Assembly: GCA_002841495.1 (NCBI GenBank)
Contig: PGZV01000005.1
Span: forward strand, 370,865-434,864
DNA length: 64,000 bases
Source: Firmicutes bacterium HGW-Firmicutes-2
Lineage (GTDB): Bacteria; Bacillota; Clostridia; Lachnospirales; Vallitaleaceae
Reading direction: 5' to 3'
Shown: positions 9,711 through 18,845 of the stretch, in pieces
How positions within the stretch are numbered: position 1 is the stretch's first letter
Layout: each line of letters opens with the position of its first letter
Notes under the pieces: generated by a model
Databases searched by the model: none
Told to the model about the DNA's origin: nothing
The model's input: only the letters and a program-made list of their open reading frames with translations
Translations under genes and position numbers: made by a program

Positions 9711-11012
9711 ATGGCATACTACTCTCAATATTCAAAAGAATCCTTAGATGCGCTACGTCTTGAACTGGAACAGCAGTTGAAAAGATATGAGAGCGAAAAC
9801 CACGACCTGAATATGGCCCGTGGCAAACCTTGTTCCGATCAGTTGGATCTGTCTAACGCCTTGTTAGACATTAAGATACCACTTGAAAAGAACCCAAACG
9901 ACGATTTTAGAAACTATGGTACCTTAGACGGTATACCACAGACGAAAAAGCTTTTTGCAGATTTATTAGAAGTCGATCCTTCAGAGATCATCATCGGTGG
10001 TAACTCCAGCTTGAATATGATGTATAGCACATTAGCAAAAGTCATGCTTTTTGGTACATCCGAAGAAGAGGAACCATGGTGTCATATAAAAGACCTCAAA
10101 TTCTTATGCCCCGTACCGGGCTATGACCGACATTTTGCCATATGCCAAAAATTCGGCATGGAAATGATCAACATAGATATGACCGATGAAGGTCCGGATA
10201 TGGATCAGGTAGAATTCCTCGTAGCAAAAGACCCATCCATCAAAGGCATCTGGTGTGTACCTAAGTTCTCTAATCCGACGGGCATTACCTATTCCGATCA
10301 AGTGGTGGAACGTTTGGCGAAGATGAAAACAGCAGCCACAGATTTTAGAATCATATGGGACAACGCCTATGTGGTGCATGAGCTCTATAACGATACAGAA
10401 CCTCTCATGAATATCATGGAAGCTTGTAAAGCAGCAGGGACAGAGGACCGTCCGTATCTGTTCACATCCATGTCCAAAGTTACATTTGCCGGTGCTTCAG
10501 TTGCAGCCATGGCAGCCAGTAAGAACAACATTGACTTTATACTGGGCATCATGGGTGTTCAGACCATCGGATCGGATAAGATTAACCAATATAGGCATTC
10601 AGCCTTCTTAAAAGATCTACAAGGTGTCAAAGACCACATGAAGAAACACGCCAAAATCATCAAGCCTAAGTTTGATATGGTCCTAAAGATACTAGATGAG
10701 AAGTTATCTGACCGTCAGATAGCAGTCTGGAGTGTACCAAGAGGTGGCTATTTCATTAATCTAGACGTTATGGACGGTTGTGCGAAGGAAGTTGTCTTGA
10801 TGGCAGAATCTGTAGGCCTTAAGCTCACACCGGCCGGTGCAACCTACCCTTATGGTAATGACCCTTATGATCGTAACATTCGAATTGCCCCCACTTTTCC
10901 ACCAATGGATGAGTTAGAAAAAGCCATTGAGATCTTATGTGTCTGCATCGAATTGGTTTCCATTAACAAATACCTCCAGCGCTTTGATCACAATATAGAA
11001 CTTGCCCAATAA
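9711..11012 (+). CDS. Aspartate aminotransferase (PF12897-type, class I fold)
   Basis: This PLP enzyme probably moves the amino group between aspartate and 2-oxoglutarate. Over 433 residues it resembles the MocR-like aspartate aminotransferase group: an N-terminal LNMARGKPCSDQLDLSNAL segment (about 38-56), a GTLDGIPQTKKLFADLL stretch, GNSSLNMM around the cofactor phosphate site, and TSMSKVTFAG with the Schiff-base lysine at K256. A strong AGGAGG stands 6 bases before the ATG. It is a single gene with its own extended -10 promoter and a hairpin after it. The exact amino-donor preference cannot be read from sequence. Confidence 0.85.
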   Translation: MAYYSQYSKESLDALRLELEQQLKRYESENHDLNMARGKPCSDQLDLSNALLDIKIPLEKNPNDDFRNYGTLDGIPQTKKLFADLLEVDPSEIIIGGNSSLNMMYSTLAKVMLFGTSEEEEPWCHIKDLKFLCPVPGYDRHFAICQKFGMEMINIDMTDEGPDMDQVEFLVAKDPSIKGIWCVPKFSNPTGITYSDQVVERLAKMKTAATDFRIIWDNAYVVHELYNDTEPLMNIMEACKAAGTEDRPYLFTSMSKVTFAGASVAAMAASKNNIDFILGIMGVQTIGSDKINQYRHSAFLKDLQGVKDHMKKHAKIIKPKFDMVLKILDEKLSDRQIAVWSVPRGGYFINLDVMDGCAKEVVLMAESVGLKLTPAGATYPYGNDPYDRNIRIAPTFPPMDELEKAIEILCVCIELVSINKYLQRFDHNIELAQ

Positions 11013-11024
11013 TTTTTATGATAG

Positions 11025-11055
11025 ATAGACTGAGAAAATATTTTTCTTGGTCTAT
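11025..11055 (+). terminator. Hairpin after the aminotransferase gene
   Basis: A 14-bp stem (11025-11038 with 11042-11055) that includes two G-U pairs and a 3-base loop. The A-run and T-run are inside the stem. Probably a terminator, though the T-tail is weak. Confidence 0.5.
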
Positions 11056-11090
11056 TTCCACATTACCTTAACCACAGAAAGCAGAATATG

Positions 11091-11099
11091 TGCTATACT
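11091..11099 (+). promoter_or_regulatory. Extended -10 promoter of purB
   Basis: TGC-TATACT at 11091-11099 is an extended -10 element. No clear -35 box lies 17 bp upstream (ACCACA). It is 64 bases before the purB ATG. Confidence 0.5.
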
Positions 11100-11162
11100 A
11101 TTCTAAGAAATCATAAAGAATAAGTAAGACCTTAACCCATCATCAACTGAAAGGATACCAAT

Positions 11163-12593
11163 ATGAACAATACATATGAAACCCCACTAGGATCTAGGTA
11201 TGCCAGCCCGGAGATGCTGTACCTTTTCTCGCCGGATAAGAAATTCAAGACATGGCGTAAGCTATGGATCGCTTTAGCTGAAGCAGAGAAGGAACTGGGA
11301 CTGGACATAACCGATGAACAGATAGAGGAACTAAAGGCTTTTGCAGAGGATATTAACTATGATGTTGCCATAGCCAGAGAAAAAGAAGTCCGTCATGATG
11401 TTATGGCGCATGTATACGCCTACGGCGAACAAGCCAAAAAAGCTAAGCCCATTATTCACTTAGGCGCTACCAGTTGTTATGTCGGAGACAACACAGACAT
11501 CATTATTATGAATGAAGCATTGTCTTTACTTAGAGACAAGTTGATTAATGTTATGGATAAGTTAGCTGCTTTTTCTTTAACTTATAAAGATATGCCGACA
11601 TTAGGCTTTACCCATTTTCAACCGGCTCAACTCACCACAGTCGGTAAGCGTGCCTGTCTATGGCTAGAAGACCTTTTGCTGGACCTTCAGGACATGAACC
11701 ATCAACTCTCCAAAAGACTTCTTAGAGGTGCCAAAGGCACAACAGGGACACAAGCAACATTCCTCAGTCTTTTTGAGAATGATCATGAGAAAGTCATACG
11801 TCTTGATGAACTGATTGCCAGTAAGGTAGGCTACACATCCTCATATCCTGTAACGGGACAGACCTATCCAAGGAAGTTGGATTCTCAATTCCTAAACGTC
11901 TTAAGCGGTATCGCTCAGTCAGCTTATAAGTTCAGTAACGACATGCGTTTGTTACAGAACCTTAAAGAAATGGAAGAACCTTTTGAGAAAAGTCAGATTG
12001 GATCTTCTGCCATGGCCTATAAGCGTAATCCGATGCGAACAGAGCGTATTTCATCCTTAGCAAGACATGTGATTTGTAACGCTCTTAATCCGGCCATCAC
12101 GGCGTCAACTCAATGGTTTGAGCGTACGTTAGATGATAGTGCCAATAAGCGTTTGGCCATACCGGAAGCTTTTCTTGCTGTGGACGCCATTCTTGAGATC
12201 TATATGAATGTGGTAGATGGCCTTGTGGTATACCCTAAAGTAATACATAACCGTGTGATGAGCGAACTGCCTTTTATGGCTACCGAGATTATCATGATGG
12301 AAGGGGTCAAAAGAGGGGGCGACAGACAGGAACTCCATGAACTCATCAGGACCCATTCAATGGAAGCGGGTAAGCAAGTCAAGATGGAAGGCCTTCCTAA
12401 TGACCTTATTGAACGCATCTTGGCTGATTCAGAGTTTAAGATGACAGAAGAAGAGATGTACGCTATCTTAGCACCGGAGAACTTTATCGGTAGAGCACCT
12501 GAGCAAGTTGTCGACTTTATTGCGGGCTATGTTCAACCGATACTTGAAGCCAACAAAGACATCTTGGGGAAAAAAGCGGAACTCTCCGTTTAA
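11163..12593 (+). CDS. purB: Adenylosuccinate lyase
   Basis: PurB removes fumarate from SAICAR and from adenylosuccinate in purine synthesis. The 476-residue protein belongs to the fumarase/aspartase superfamily; the signature loop SSAMAYKRNPMR is at about 281-292. HLGATSCYVGDNTD (about 98-111) and TLGFTHFQPAQLTT around 140-155 supply the substrate-binding histidines. AAAGGA precedes the ATG. It is followed after 26 bases by proC. Its length matches the longer form common in Clostridia rather than the ~430-residue Bacillus form. Confidence 0.95.
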   Translation: MNNTYETPLGSRYASPEMLYLFSPDKKFKTWRKLWIALAEAEKELGLDITDEQIEELKAFAEDINYDVAIAREKEVRHDVMAHVYAYGEQAKKAKPIIHLGATSCYVGDNTDIIIMNEALSLLRDKLINVMDKLAAFSLTYKDMPTLGFTHFQPAQLTTVGKRACLWLEDLLLDLQDMNHQLSKRLLRGAKGTTGTQATFLSLFENDHEKVIRLDELIASKVGYTSSYPVTGQTYPRKLDSQFLNVLSGIAQSAYKFSNDMRLLQNLKEMEEPFEKSQIGSSAMAYKRNPMRTERISSLARHVICNALNPAITASTQWFERTLDDSANKRLAIPEAFLAVDAILEIYMNVVDGLVVYPKVIHNRVMSELPFMATEIIMMEGVKRGGDRQELHELIRTHSMEAGKQVKMEGLPNDLIERILADSEFKMTEEEMYAILAPENFIGRAPEQVVDFIAGYVQPILEANKDILGKKAELSV

Positions 12594-12619
12594 GTAAATA
12601 GAATGAGGAGGCAGGGAGT

Positions 12620-13417
12620 ATGAAGATTGGATTCATCGGCATTGGAAATATGGGATCAGCCATGTTAAAAGGCGCATCCACCAAACTGGACAAAACCAAC
12701 CTGACCTATACAGACATCAATAAGGCCATGATGGAACAGATCAAAGAAGAAACAGGGATTTTATACGAAGCAGACAACATGAGCTTAACTAAGTCTGTTG
12801 ATGTTATTGTACTGGCGGTAAAGCCCCAGTACTTAAAAGAAGTCATGGAAGACATCCGCAGTTACATTAAGCCCTCACAGATTATTTTATCGATTGCGCC
12901 CGGTATTACCATTGAACATATTAAGCATATTTTAGGTGAAAAAACCAGAGTGGTACGAAGCATGCCAAACACACCGGCGCTGGTTCTAGAAGGCATGAGC
13001 GGGTATTGTTTTTCTCACGATGTTTTTACACAAGCAGAAACAGACTTCATACGAGATTTCTTTGCATCTTTTGGTCGGGGTATAGAACTTACAGAACATC
13101 AATTGGATATGGTTGTCCCTATATCAGGGAGTTCACCAGCTTATGGTTTTATGATGATTGAAGCTATGGCAGATGCCGGTGTCCTCATCGGATTACCTAG
13201 ACAGATCAGTTATGAGTTAGCCGCTCAATCCATGCTTGGTGCCGCTAAGATGGTACTTGAGACCAAGACCCATCCGGCCGCCCTAAAAGACGCTGTATGT
13301 TCACCTGGAGGCACAACTATTGAAGCTGTAAGAGTACTTGAAAGAACCGGCTTTAAGAGTAGCATCATTGAAGCTATGGTGGCATGTTACGACAAAACCA
13401 AATCATTTGATAGATAG
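12620..13417 (+). CDS. proC: Pyrroline-5-carboxylate reductase
   Basis: ProC carries out the last step of proline synthesis, reducing pyrroline-5-carboxylate with NAD(P)H. The Rossmann motif GIGNMGSAM is at 7-15, VRSMPNTPALV lies near 113-123, and the dimer/active-site signature ISGSSPAYGFMMIEAMADAG is near 168-187. The 265-residue length is standard. GAGGAGGC precedes the ATG at 12 bases. It sits in a probable operon with purB upstream and a Nudix gene downstream, with gaps of 26 and 23 bases. Confidence 0.95.
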   Translation: MKIGFIGIGNMGSAMLKGASTKLDKTNLTYTDINKAMMEQIKEETGILYEADNMSLTKSVDVIVLAVKPQYLKEVMEDIRSYIKPSQIILSIAPGITIEHIKHILGEKTRVVRSMPNTPALVLEGMSGYCFSHDVFTQAETDFIRDFFASFGRGIELTEHQLDMVVPISGSSPAYGFMMIEAMADAGVLIGLPRQISYELAAQSMLGAAKMVLETKTHPAALKDAVCSPGGTTIEAVRVLERTGFKSSIIEAMVACYDKTKSFDR

Positions 13418-13440
13418 TTGATTATATAAGAGGAGGGCCA

Positions 13441-13983
13441 ATGGAAAACAAATTCAGACGCATTATGCGTACCGAGATTCACAAAGGCAAGCGTGTTCAT
13501 CTCTTCCATGACCGGTTGGTAACACCTACAGGTAAGGAAGTAGAATGGGAACTGATCATGCACCCCGGTGCATCGGCTGTCATACCCATAGATGAAGATG
13601 GAAAGATTGTTATGGTAAGGCAGTACAGAAACGCCAGTGACGACTATGTCTTAGAGATTCCGGCCGGCGTATTTGATAAGCCGGACGAAGATCCCTTAGT
13701 TTGTGCTAAGAGGGAACTGGAAGAAGAGATTGGCTATACCTCAGAAGATGTTACCTTTTTGTACAAATTCTACTCAAGCATCGGTATCTGCGATGAAGTC
13801 ATCCACATCTTTGTGGCAAAGAATCTAGTCCTAAGTGAGCAGAATCTAGATGATGATGAGTTCGTCACCATCGAACGTTATACATTAGATGAACTGGTCG
13901 ACATGATCTTTGATGGCCGTTTATCAGACAACAAAACCATATCAGCCATAATGACTTACAAAGTCAGTTTGGAAAGAGCATAA
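13441..13983 (+). CDS. Nudix hydrolase, probable ADP-ribose pyrophosphatase
   Basis: This 180-residue protein resembles the NudF/ADP-ribose pyrophosphatase group, which cleaves ADP-ribose to AMP and ribose-5-phosphate. The early VRQYRNASDDYVLEIPAG stretch and the catalytic core RELEEEIGY are typical. In the Nudix box the first half reads GVFDKPDE, one residue longer than the canonical G-x5-E spacing, while the metal-binding REL-EE-G half is intact. GAGGAGGG stands 4 bases before the ATG. Last gene of the purB-proC operon. Confidence 0.85.
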   Translation: MENKFRRIMRTEIHKGKRVHLFHDRLVTPTGKEVEWELIMHPGASAVIPIDEDGKIVMVRQYRNASDDYVLEIPAGVFDKPDEDPLVCAKRELEEEIGYTSEDVTFLYKFYSSIGICDEVIHIFVAKNLVLSEQNLDDDEFVTIERYTLDELVDMIFDGRLSDNKTISAIMTYKVSLERA

Positions 13984-14048
13984 GGGCCTTATTAGAGAAG
14001 ATGAGAATGAGGCGGCCTTTATAAAAATGAAAAAGATTTTGGTAATAG

Positions 14049-14077
14049 TCGACTTTTTTCTCTGACTTTGGTATAAT
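14049..14077 (+). promoter_or_regulatory. Promoter of the xerD-like gene
   Basis: TCGACT (14049-14054), 17-bp spacer, perfect TATAAT (14072-14077), 31 bases before the ATG at 14109. Confidence 0.6.
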
Positions 14078-14108
14078 TAGACCATCTTATAGTTTGAAGG
14101 GCGTAGTC

Positions 14109-14996
14109 ATGAAACTGAGCGTGAAGGAATTCCTCGAGTACCTTGATCAAGTAAAAGGTGCATCGGAAAATACAATTCAATCCTACCAAAGGGATGTCAA
14201 CCATTTTATCGAGTTTGTACAAGGACATTTCGACACCAAAGAGCTAAGTGGTATAACAGGTACACAACTGAATGCTTATATCAAAGATATGGAAGACAAA
14301 GGCAGAGCGCCTTCAACCATCTCCAGAAATATGGCTTCTCTTAGGTCCTTTTTTCATTATCTCATGCGACGTAACATTATTCGCAAAGATCCCACTGAGT
14401 TGTTAATAACACCCAAGGTGGAGAAAAAAGCACCAGAGGTTTTGTCTTTTTATGAGATTGAGGTATTACTGGGTCAGCCTTATGAAAGCGATGATAAAGG
14501 CATTAGAGACAAAGCTATGTTAGAATTGCTCTATGCTACAGGGATTAGGGTTACTGAACTGATCGGGTTAAGTGAAGATGACATCAACATTACGATGGGC
14601 TATATCAAGTGCTCATCCTCTAAAGGTGAACGGATTATACCAATCGGACAAGCCGCACAACTGGCTTTGTTCAAGTATATGAACGGTCCACGCAACCATA
14701 TGATCAAAGAAACCAACGAAAAGACACTTTTTGTAAGTTGTCTTGGCGAGTCTATGAGCCGCCAAGGGTTTTGGAAGATTGTCAAGATTTATTCAAAAAA
14801 AGCCGGGATCAAAAAGAAAATAACACCCCACATTTTAAGACATTCTTTTGCTAGCCATTTAGTGGAGAACGGAGCAGATCTAAGGTCTGTTCAGGAGATG
14901 CTTGGCCATGCCAATATCTCTACAACTCAGGTCTATTCAAAGTTGAATGATTTTAAATTAAGGGATGTTTATATAAAAGCACATCCAAGGGCTTAA
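14109..14996 (+). CDS. xerD: Tyrosine recombinase of the XerC/XerD family
   Basis: This 295-residue enzyme probably resolves chromosome dimers at dif. The N-terminal SAM-like DNA-binding domain (1-90) is followed by the catalytic domain with R147 (TGIRVTEL), H241-xx-R244 (HILRHSFASH), H267 (GHANIST) and the nucleophile Y276. ATG 14109 is chosen over an in-frame TTG at 14094, because GAAGGG (14096-14101) sits 7 bases before the ATG and would lie inside the coding region with the TTG. There is no integrase neighbourhood or att-like repeat, so this is read as the housekeeping XerD rather than a phage integrase. Confidence 0.88.
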   Translation: MKLSVKEFLEYLDQVKGASENTIQSYQRDVNHFIEFVQGHFDTKELSGITGTQLNAYIKDMEDKGRAPSTISRNMASLRSFFHYLMRRNIIRKDPTELLITPKVEKKAPEVLSFYEIEVLLGQPYESDDKGIRDKAMLELLYATGIRVTELIGLSEDDINITMGYIKCSSSKGERIIPIGQAAQLALFKYMNGPRNHMIKETNEKTLFVSCLGESMSRQGFWKIVKIYSKKAGIKKKITPHILRHSFASHLVENGADLRSVQEMLGHANISTTQVYSKLNDFKLRDVYIKAHPRA

Positions 14997-15027
14997 TCTA
15001 ACAAATTAACCAATTACATAAGGGCCT

Positions 15028-15053
15028 TAACCTTAGGTTAACCTAGACTTTTT
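15028..15053 (+). terminator. Weak hairpin after the xerD-like gene
   Basis: TTAACC (15028-15033) and GGTTAA (15036-15041) form a short hairpin. It overlaps a perfect 12-bp palindrome TAGGTTAACCTA (15034-15045), and T-rich sequence follows (15049-15053). It may be a weak terminator or a protein-binding palindrome. Confidence 0.35.
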
Positions 15054-15137
15054 ATCATGCGAGTGATACAATTATATAGGTGCGCCTATAGGTGATAAGT
15101 AAAATCAACCAAGGTATTAACTGATTTAGTGAAAAAA

Positions 15138-15165
15138 TTAACTTGTAGCAAGAATATGATATAAT
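15138..15165 (+). promoter_or_regulatory. Promoter of the chemoreceptor gene
   Basis: TTAACT (15138-15143), 16-bp spacer, perfect TATAAT (15160-15165). The ATG at 15180 follows only 14 bases after the -10 element with no clear Shine-Dalgarno, so the mRNA may be almost leaderless or the true promoter may lie further upstream. Confidence 0.4.
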
Positions 15166-15179
15166 GGGATGGTGACATA

Positions 15180-17084
15180 ATGAATCAGAAAATGAAGTTT
15201 TATTTGGTTTCAGGAATTGGGTTACTGGCGGTTCAAGGGATTATGGTCTTTCTAAGCTTGGGAACTTGGATAGGTTTATCTCTAACAGTGGTACTAAGCA
15301 TAGTTGTTGTTATGGCAGCAGATAGACTGCTTAACTCTAGAAGTTCACAACAAGGGTCTGCACAAAAAGAAGATCACTCCAGATCCATAGCGGATGACCT
15401 AAAAGCCGGCCTAGACGAGAAGCTCTTTAACATAGCAGAAGGTTTAGGTTTTGACTCACAACAACTGCTGTGGTTGTCTCAAGACAACATCAATACTTTC
15501 AATAAACTGGCGAAAATAGCCTATGAGATCGAAGGTTTTAGTGAGCAAAATGCAGCCAGCTCAGAAGAAATCAATGCAAGCATTAATGAGTTGGTTGGCA
15601 CATCAACCAACTTAAACACCAGTGCTCTAGAGATTGAAAAGCATTCACAAACTTCTATAGAAATGCTTGAGAAGAATAAAAAGACCATACAAAGCATTGG
15701 CGATTTCATGTTTAGTTTGAATGAGGTTACTACGGTAGCCACCGATAACAATGTGGAGCTTCAAAGCTCGTCTAATAAGATCTATGAGATCGTAGATTAT
15801 ATTCGTAAGATCTCCAGTCAAACCAATTTACTAGCGCTCAATGCAGCCATTGAAGCTGCAAGAGCCGGTGAAGCAGGACGAGGTTTTGCCGTCGTTGCAA
15901 CAGAGATACGTAAGTTGGCGGAACAAACCGATGAAGCCATCTCTGTTATTGAAGGTGTGGTCAAAGGTATCCTAGCTAAGATTACCACTTCTAACAATGC
16001 CATGAGTCAGATTGGCGATCGTATGAATGATGTGGACAATGTTATTAAGGAATCTTCACAAGTGATTAATGAGATTGAAGGCATCTTAAACGAAGTCAAA
16101 ACCAATATATCCGAGTTGACCAAGGTATCTCTTGTTCAGAAGAACACAACGATGGAGATTGAAAAAGCCATTGAGGATGTAACATGTGCAGTTGAAGAGA
16201 CCCATAATATCACCTATAAGTCCATTGAGATGGTTGAGACACAGAATAAGAAGAACGGCGAAGTCCTAGACTTTTGTAACAAAATCAGTGAGATGTCAGA
16301 AGACCTACAAAAAGAAGCGGTTAATTTCAAGAAAGACAACGAGATTATATTTGGTGTCAACCCCTTCATAGCACCTGAAGCCATTAAGAAGATGTACATA
16401 CCGATACTCGAGCGTGTTTGTAACAGTGTTGGCCTTAAGGCCAGAACCATCATTGTAAAGAACTATGACGCACTCAGCGACAGTGTCAAAAACGGTATCA
16501 TCGATATTGGATGGTTCTCACCTTTTGCCTATGTCAATGCCAAAGAAGTAGCCGGTGTTAAGCCGGTAGTTACACCAAAAGTAGGCGGCAAAAGTTCCTA
16601 CAACGGTTATATCATAGCTCGTAAGGACGGTAGCGTTAAGAGCATGAATGATCTTAAAAACAAAGCATTCGGCTATGTGGATGAGAAAAGTGCTTCCGGT
16701 TATCTCTATGCAAGAGACAGCATGAAGAGCAATAACATGAATCCGGATACTTTGTTTAGTAAAGTTCTATTTCTTGGCAACCATGATAACGTTATCAATG
16801 CCGTTATGCAAGGAGAAGTAGACGCAGGTGCCACCTTCAATGAAGCCTTTGATGCAGCGACAATCAACGGCATCAGAACCAATGAGTTGACAATTATCTC
16901 CAAAACCGATGACATTCCAAAAGATGTTCTTGCAGCAAGAAGAGATCTACCTGATGATGTGATCGCCAAGCTCAAAAAAGCCTTTGTGGAATTCAATAAC
17001 TACGCAGGTATTGAGACCAAAGTACAAGGCTTCATCGAGAGCCATGACGAGCAATACGATGTAATACGAAGACTAAACAAATAA
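15180..17084 (+). CDS. Methyl-accepting chemotaxis protein with C-terminal PhnD-like ligand-binding domain
   Basis: This 634-residue chemoreceptor starts with two transmembrane helices (about 7-27 and 31-51) joined by a loop of only a few residues. The methyl-accepting signalling domain follows (about 90-375), with the kinase-contact hairpin [20 protein letters not shown] near 210-230. There is no periplasmic sensor between the helices and no clear HAMP domain. The last ~250 residues (about 385-634) match PhnD-type phosphate/phosphonate-binding proteins: [42 protein letters not shown] and GEVDAGATF. By topology this binding domain should be cytosolic, after the signalling tip. No Shine-Dalgarno is obvious at the ATG. 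A single gene with its own terminator. Confidence 0.88.
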   Translation: MNQKMKFYLVSGIGLLAVQGIMVFLSLGTWIGLSLTVVLSIVVVMAADRLLNSRSSQQGSAQKEDHSRSIADDLKAGLDEKLFNIAEGLGFDSQQLLWLSQDNINTFNKLAKIAYEIEGFSEQNAASSEEINASINELVGTSTNLNTSALEIEKHSQTSIEMLEKNKKTIQSIGDFMFSLNEVTTVATDNNVELQSSSNKIYEIVDYIRKISSQTNLLALNAAIEAARAGEAGRGFAVVATEIRKLAEQTDEAISVIEGVVKGILAKITTSNNAMSQIGDRMNDVDNVIKESSQVINEIEGILNEVKTNISELTKVSLVQKNTTMEIEKAIEDVTCAVEETHNITYKSIEMVETQNKKNGEVLDFCNKISEMSEDLQKEAVNFKKDNEIIFGVNPFIAPEAIKKMYIPILERVCNSVGLKARTIIVKNYDALSDSVKNGIIDIGWFSPFAYVNAKEVAGVKPVVTPKVGGKSSYNGYIIARKDGSVKSMNDLKNKAFGYVDEKSASGYLYARDSMKSNNMNPDTLFSKVLFLGNHDNVINAVMQGEVDAGATFNEAFDAATINGIRTNELTIISKTDDIPKDVLAARRDLPDDVIAKLKKAFVEFNNYAGIETKVQGFIESHDEQYDVIRRLNK

Positions 17085-17108
17085 GACTGAACCAACTAGA
17101 TAATCAGC

Positions 17109-17140
17109 AAAACCGCCGAGATCCGTATTTCGGCGGTTTT
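17109..17140 (+). terminator. Rho-independent terminator of the chemoreceptor gene
   Basis: A perfect 11-bp stem, AAAACCGCCGA (17109-17119) and TCGGCGGTTTT (17130-17140), with a 10-base loop and T-run. Confidence 0.9.
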
Positions 17141-17423
17141 ATTAATTTGAGGAAAAAGTTGACTAACTTATCTAGAAAATTCCAATATATTTATATCTTC
17201 TATGAATAGACTTATCTTCTTAGGCTTATTGTATTAGATGATGATTATATCCTATAGGTCATAACTATTCTTAGAAACTAGGGTTATCTCTAAACTAAAA
17301 TTTTTCATTCCGATATCGGAGTATAAGAGCTTAAATAATTTGCAAAATCCTATGGAGGTCTTTGAATGACCTTCTGATATAGTATAAGATGTGAAGAAGT
17401 ATCATCAAAAAGCATAAACGATG

Positions 17424-17448
17424 AAGCCCAGGGAAATGAGGGCTTTTT
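17424..17448 (+). terminator. Terminator-like hairpin
   Basis: AAGCCC (17424-17429) and GGGCTT (17440-17445) enclose a 10-base loop and are followed by T-run TTTTT overlapping the stem. It has no obvious upstream gene, so it may end a small transcript or attenuate the downstream one. Confidence 0.5.
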
Positions 17449-17465
17449 ATTGGGGGGAACATCAT

Positions 17466-17582
17466 ATGCTAGAAACAGTGTTGAGTTATCGCTTTTATGA
17501 CTTGATTTATGGTAAAATAATAGTAACTAAGGTAGCAAAAGGCGTGCTTATGTTCTGTATGCTAATAAAAAATGCACGTTGA
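17466..17582 (+). CDS. Possible small protein, 38 residues
   Basis: I do not recognise this reading frame. It begins MLETVLSYRFYD, is basic near its end and has a hydrophobic stretch VLMFCMLI near residues 27-34. It is kept only because GGGGGG (17452-17457) lies 8 bases before the ATG and because it sits just upstream of an alarmone synthetase, where small partner genes are sometimes found. It could equally be chance. Confidence 0.2.
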   Translation: MLETVLSYRFYDLIYGKIIVTKVAKGVLMFCMLIKNAR

Positions 17583-17663
17583 ATTTAGGTGGGATTAAGA
17601 TAGTCATCATCATGGAGGTCTGTAGTTTTAAGGATTACATGTGTAAAGAAAGGGGAGCGTTAT

Positions 17664-18668
17664 ATGAAAAAAAGGGCTGAAATAACACACGAAGCTATAG
17701 AATGGTACAAAGATGAACGACGCATTTATCTTGAACTCTGTAATGAAGTCATCCGCATATTAAAAACAAAATTAACAGAAAACAATATACTGTATAATGA
17801 CATGTCCTACAGAGCTAAAGAAATTGAGAGTTTTAGGGACAAATGTTATCAGAAGAAGTATAGTGACCCCATCAACGAAATCTATGATATGGCTGGCGTT
17901 AGAATTACCACTTATACCACAGCTGAAGTGAAAAAAATAAAGGGCATCATTGAGTCCAACTTTATAATTGACAATGATCATTATTCGGATAAAAGCGAGA
18001 CCATTGAAGTGGATAGATTTGGTTACTTATCGGTCCACTATATTGCTGAGCTAAAGGATGATGCGATTATTGATGAACATAAGAAATTCAAAAAACTAAA
18101 ATTTGAAATACAGGTTAGAACTTTATTGCAACATGCTTGGTCGGAAGTAGAACATGATCGAAATTATAAATTCAATGGGGTCTTGCCAAAAGAATTGAAG
18201 CGACGATTTTACCGTTTGGCTGGGATTTTGGAGCTTGTAGATAATGAATTTGAGCAACTTTCAAAAGATGTTGAAGAATACAAACATGAATTAAACCACG
18301 AAAAAGATAATCAACTCGATCAGATTAAGTTGAGTCGTCAATCCATCAATGAGTTTTTTTCAAAAATATATGTTGAAGATGAGATTTTTAACAATAGCAG
18401 TGATGAAGTCATTCATTGCTTAAAGACTTTTGGCATACATTCCATTGTGGAGTTGAATGAACTCTATGAATCCATATCCCCTGATACCATTAATGAGATG
18501 ATTGACCTAAATGGTTCGGAATATAATGTGGCTCAATTGGCAAGGGATATTCTCATTGTTAAAGATGCCGAAAAATATTTTGAGAAATGGGGCGCATTTT
18601 GGGGTGTTGAAGAAGAAGATATTGAATATTTCAAACTTTTTAATGTAGACATCGACAGTTTCATCTAA
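17664..18668 (+). CDS. RelA/SpoT-domain (p)ppGpp-synthetase-like protein
   Basis: This cytosolic 334-residue protein has a RelA/SpoT nucleotidyltransferase domain (about 20-210). The (p)ppGpp synthetase hallmarks are present: YDMAGVRI (74-81), the G-loop FGYLSVHY (119-126) whose Tyr121 would stack on the acceptor base, EIQVRT (148-153) with the catalytic glutamate, and HAWSEVEHD after it. No HD hydrolase domain and no TGS/ACT regulatory domains exist, so it is a small alarmone synthetase type. The C-terminal ~120 residues are charged and probably helical and match nothing I know. AGGGGAG precedes the ATG. It stands alone. It could be a stress synthetase or a toxSAS/CapRel-type defence effector; the sequence does not decide. 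Confidence 0.75.
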   Translation: MKKRAEITHEAIEWYKDERRIYLELCNEVIRILKTKLTENNILYNDMSYRAKEIESFRDKCYQKKYSDPINEIYDMAGVRITTYTTAEVKKIKGIIESNFIIDNDHYSDKSETIEVDRFGYLSVHYIAELKDDAIIDEHKKFKKLKFEIQVRTLLQHAWSEVEHDRNYKFNGVLPKELKRRFYRLAGILELVDNEFEQLSKDVEEYKHELNHEKDNQLDQIKLSRQSINEFFSKIYVEDEIFNNSSDEVIHCLKTFGIHSIVELNELYESISPDTINEMIDLNGSEYNVAQLARDILIVKDAEKYFEKWGAFWGVEEEDIEYFKLFNVDIDSFI

Positions 18669-18777
18669 GTGCTAGATAAAGATTGAAAAAATAAAAATAT
18701 TATGTTTATGAGTCTGATTTTTTTAGCATTTTTGTTAAAGGCCAATTAAAGAAATTAAATGTTTTTAGAAATGATTA

Positions 18778-18786
18778 TGATATAAT
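18778..18786 (+). promoter_or_regulatory. Extended -10 promoter before the CapF-like gene
   Basis: TGA-TATAAT (18778-18786), a perfect extended -10 element 60 bases before the ATG. The -35 region is poor. Confidence 0.55.
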
Positions 18787-18845
18787 AGATGTGACAAGCG
18801 CACAGTTTATTATGTTAGGGAACAGTTGGAAAGATAAGGTAGATC

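Larger units (their letters stand above)
17141..17663. other. 523-base intergenic region before the alarmone synthetase gene
   Basis: No large gene is present. It holds a 12-bp palindrome TCCGATATCGGA (17309-17320), a hairpin GGAGGTC/GACCTTC (17354-17374), a terminator-like AAGCCC/GGGCTTTTT hairpin (17424-17448) and one possible 38-codon reading frame (17466-17582). No clear sigma-A promoter was found for the gene at 17664. Confidence 0.5.

Noticed and set aside
14109..14996. The tyrosine recombinase as a phage or element integrase
   Set aside because: No att-like repeats, tRNA, excisionase or phage genes are near, and length and motifs fit XerD.
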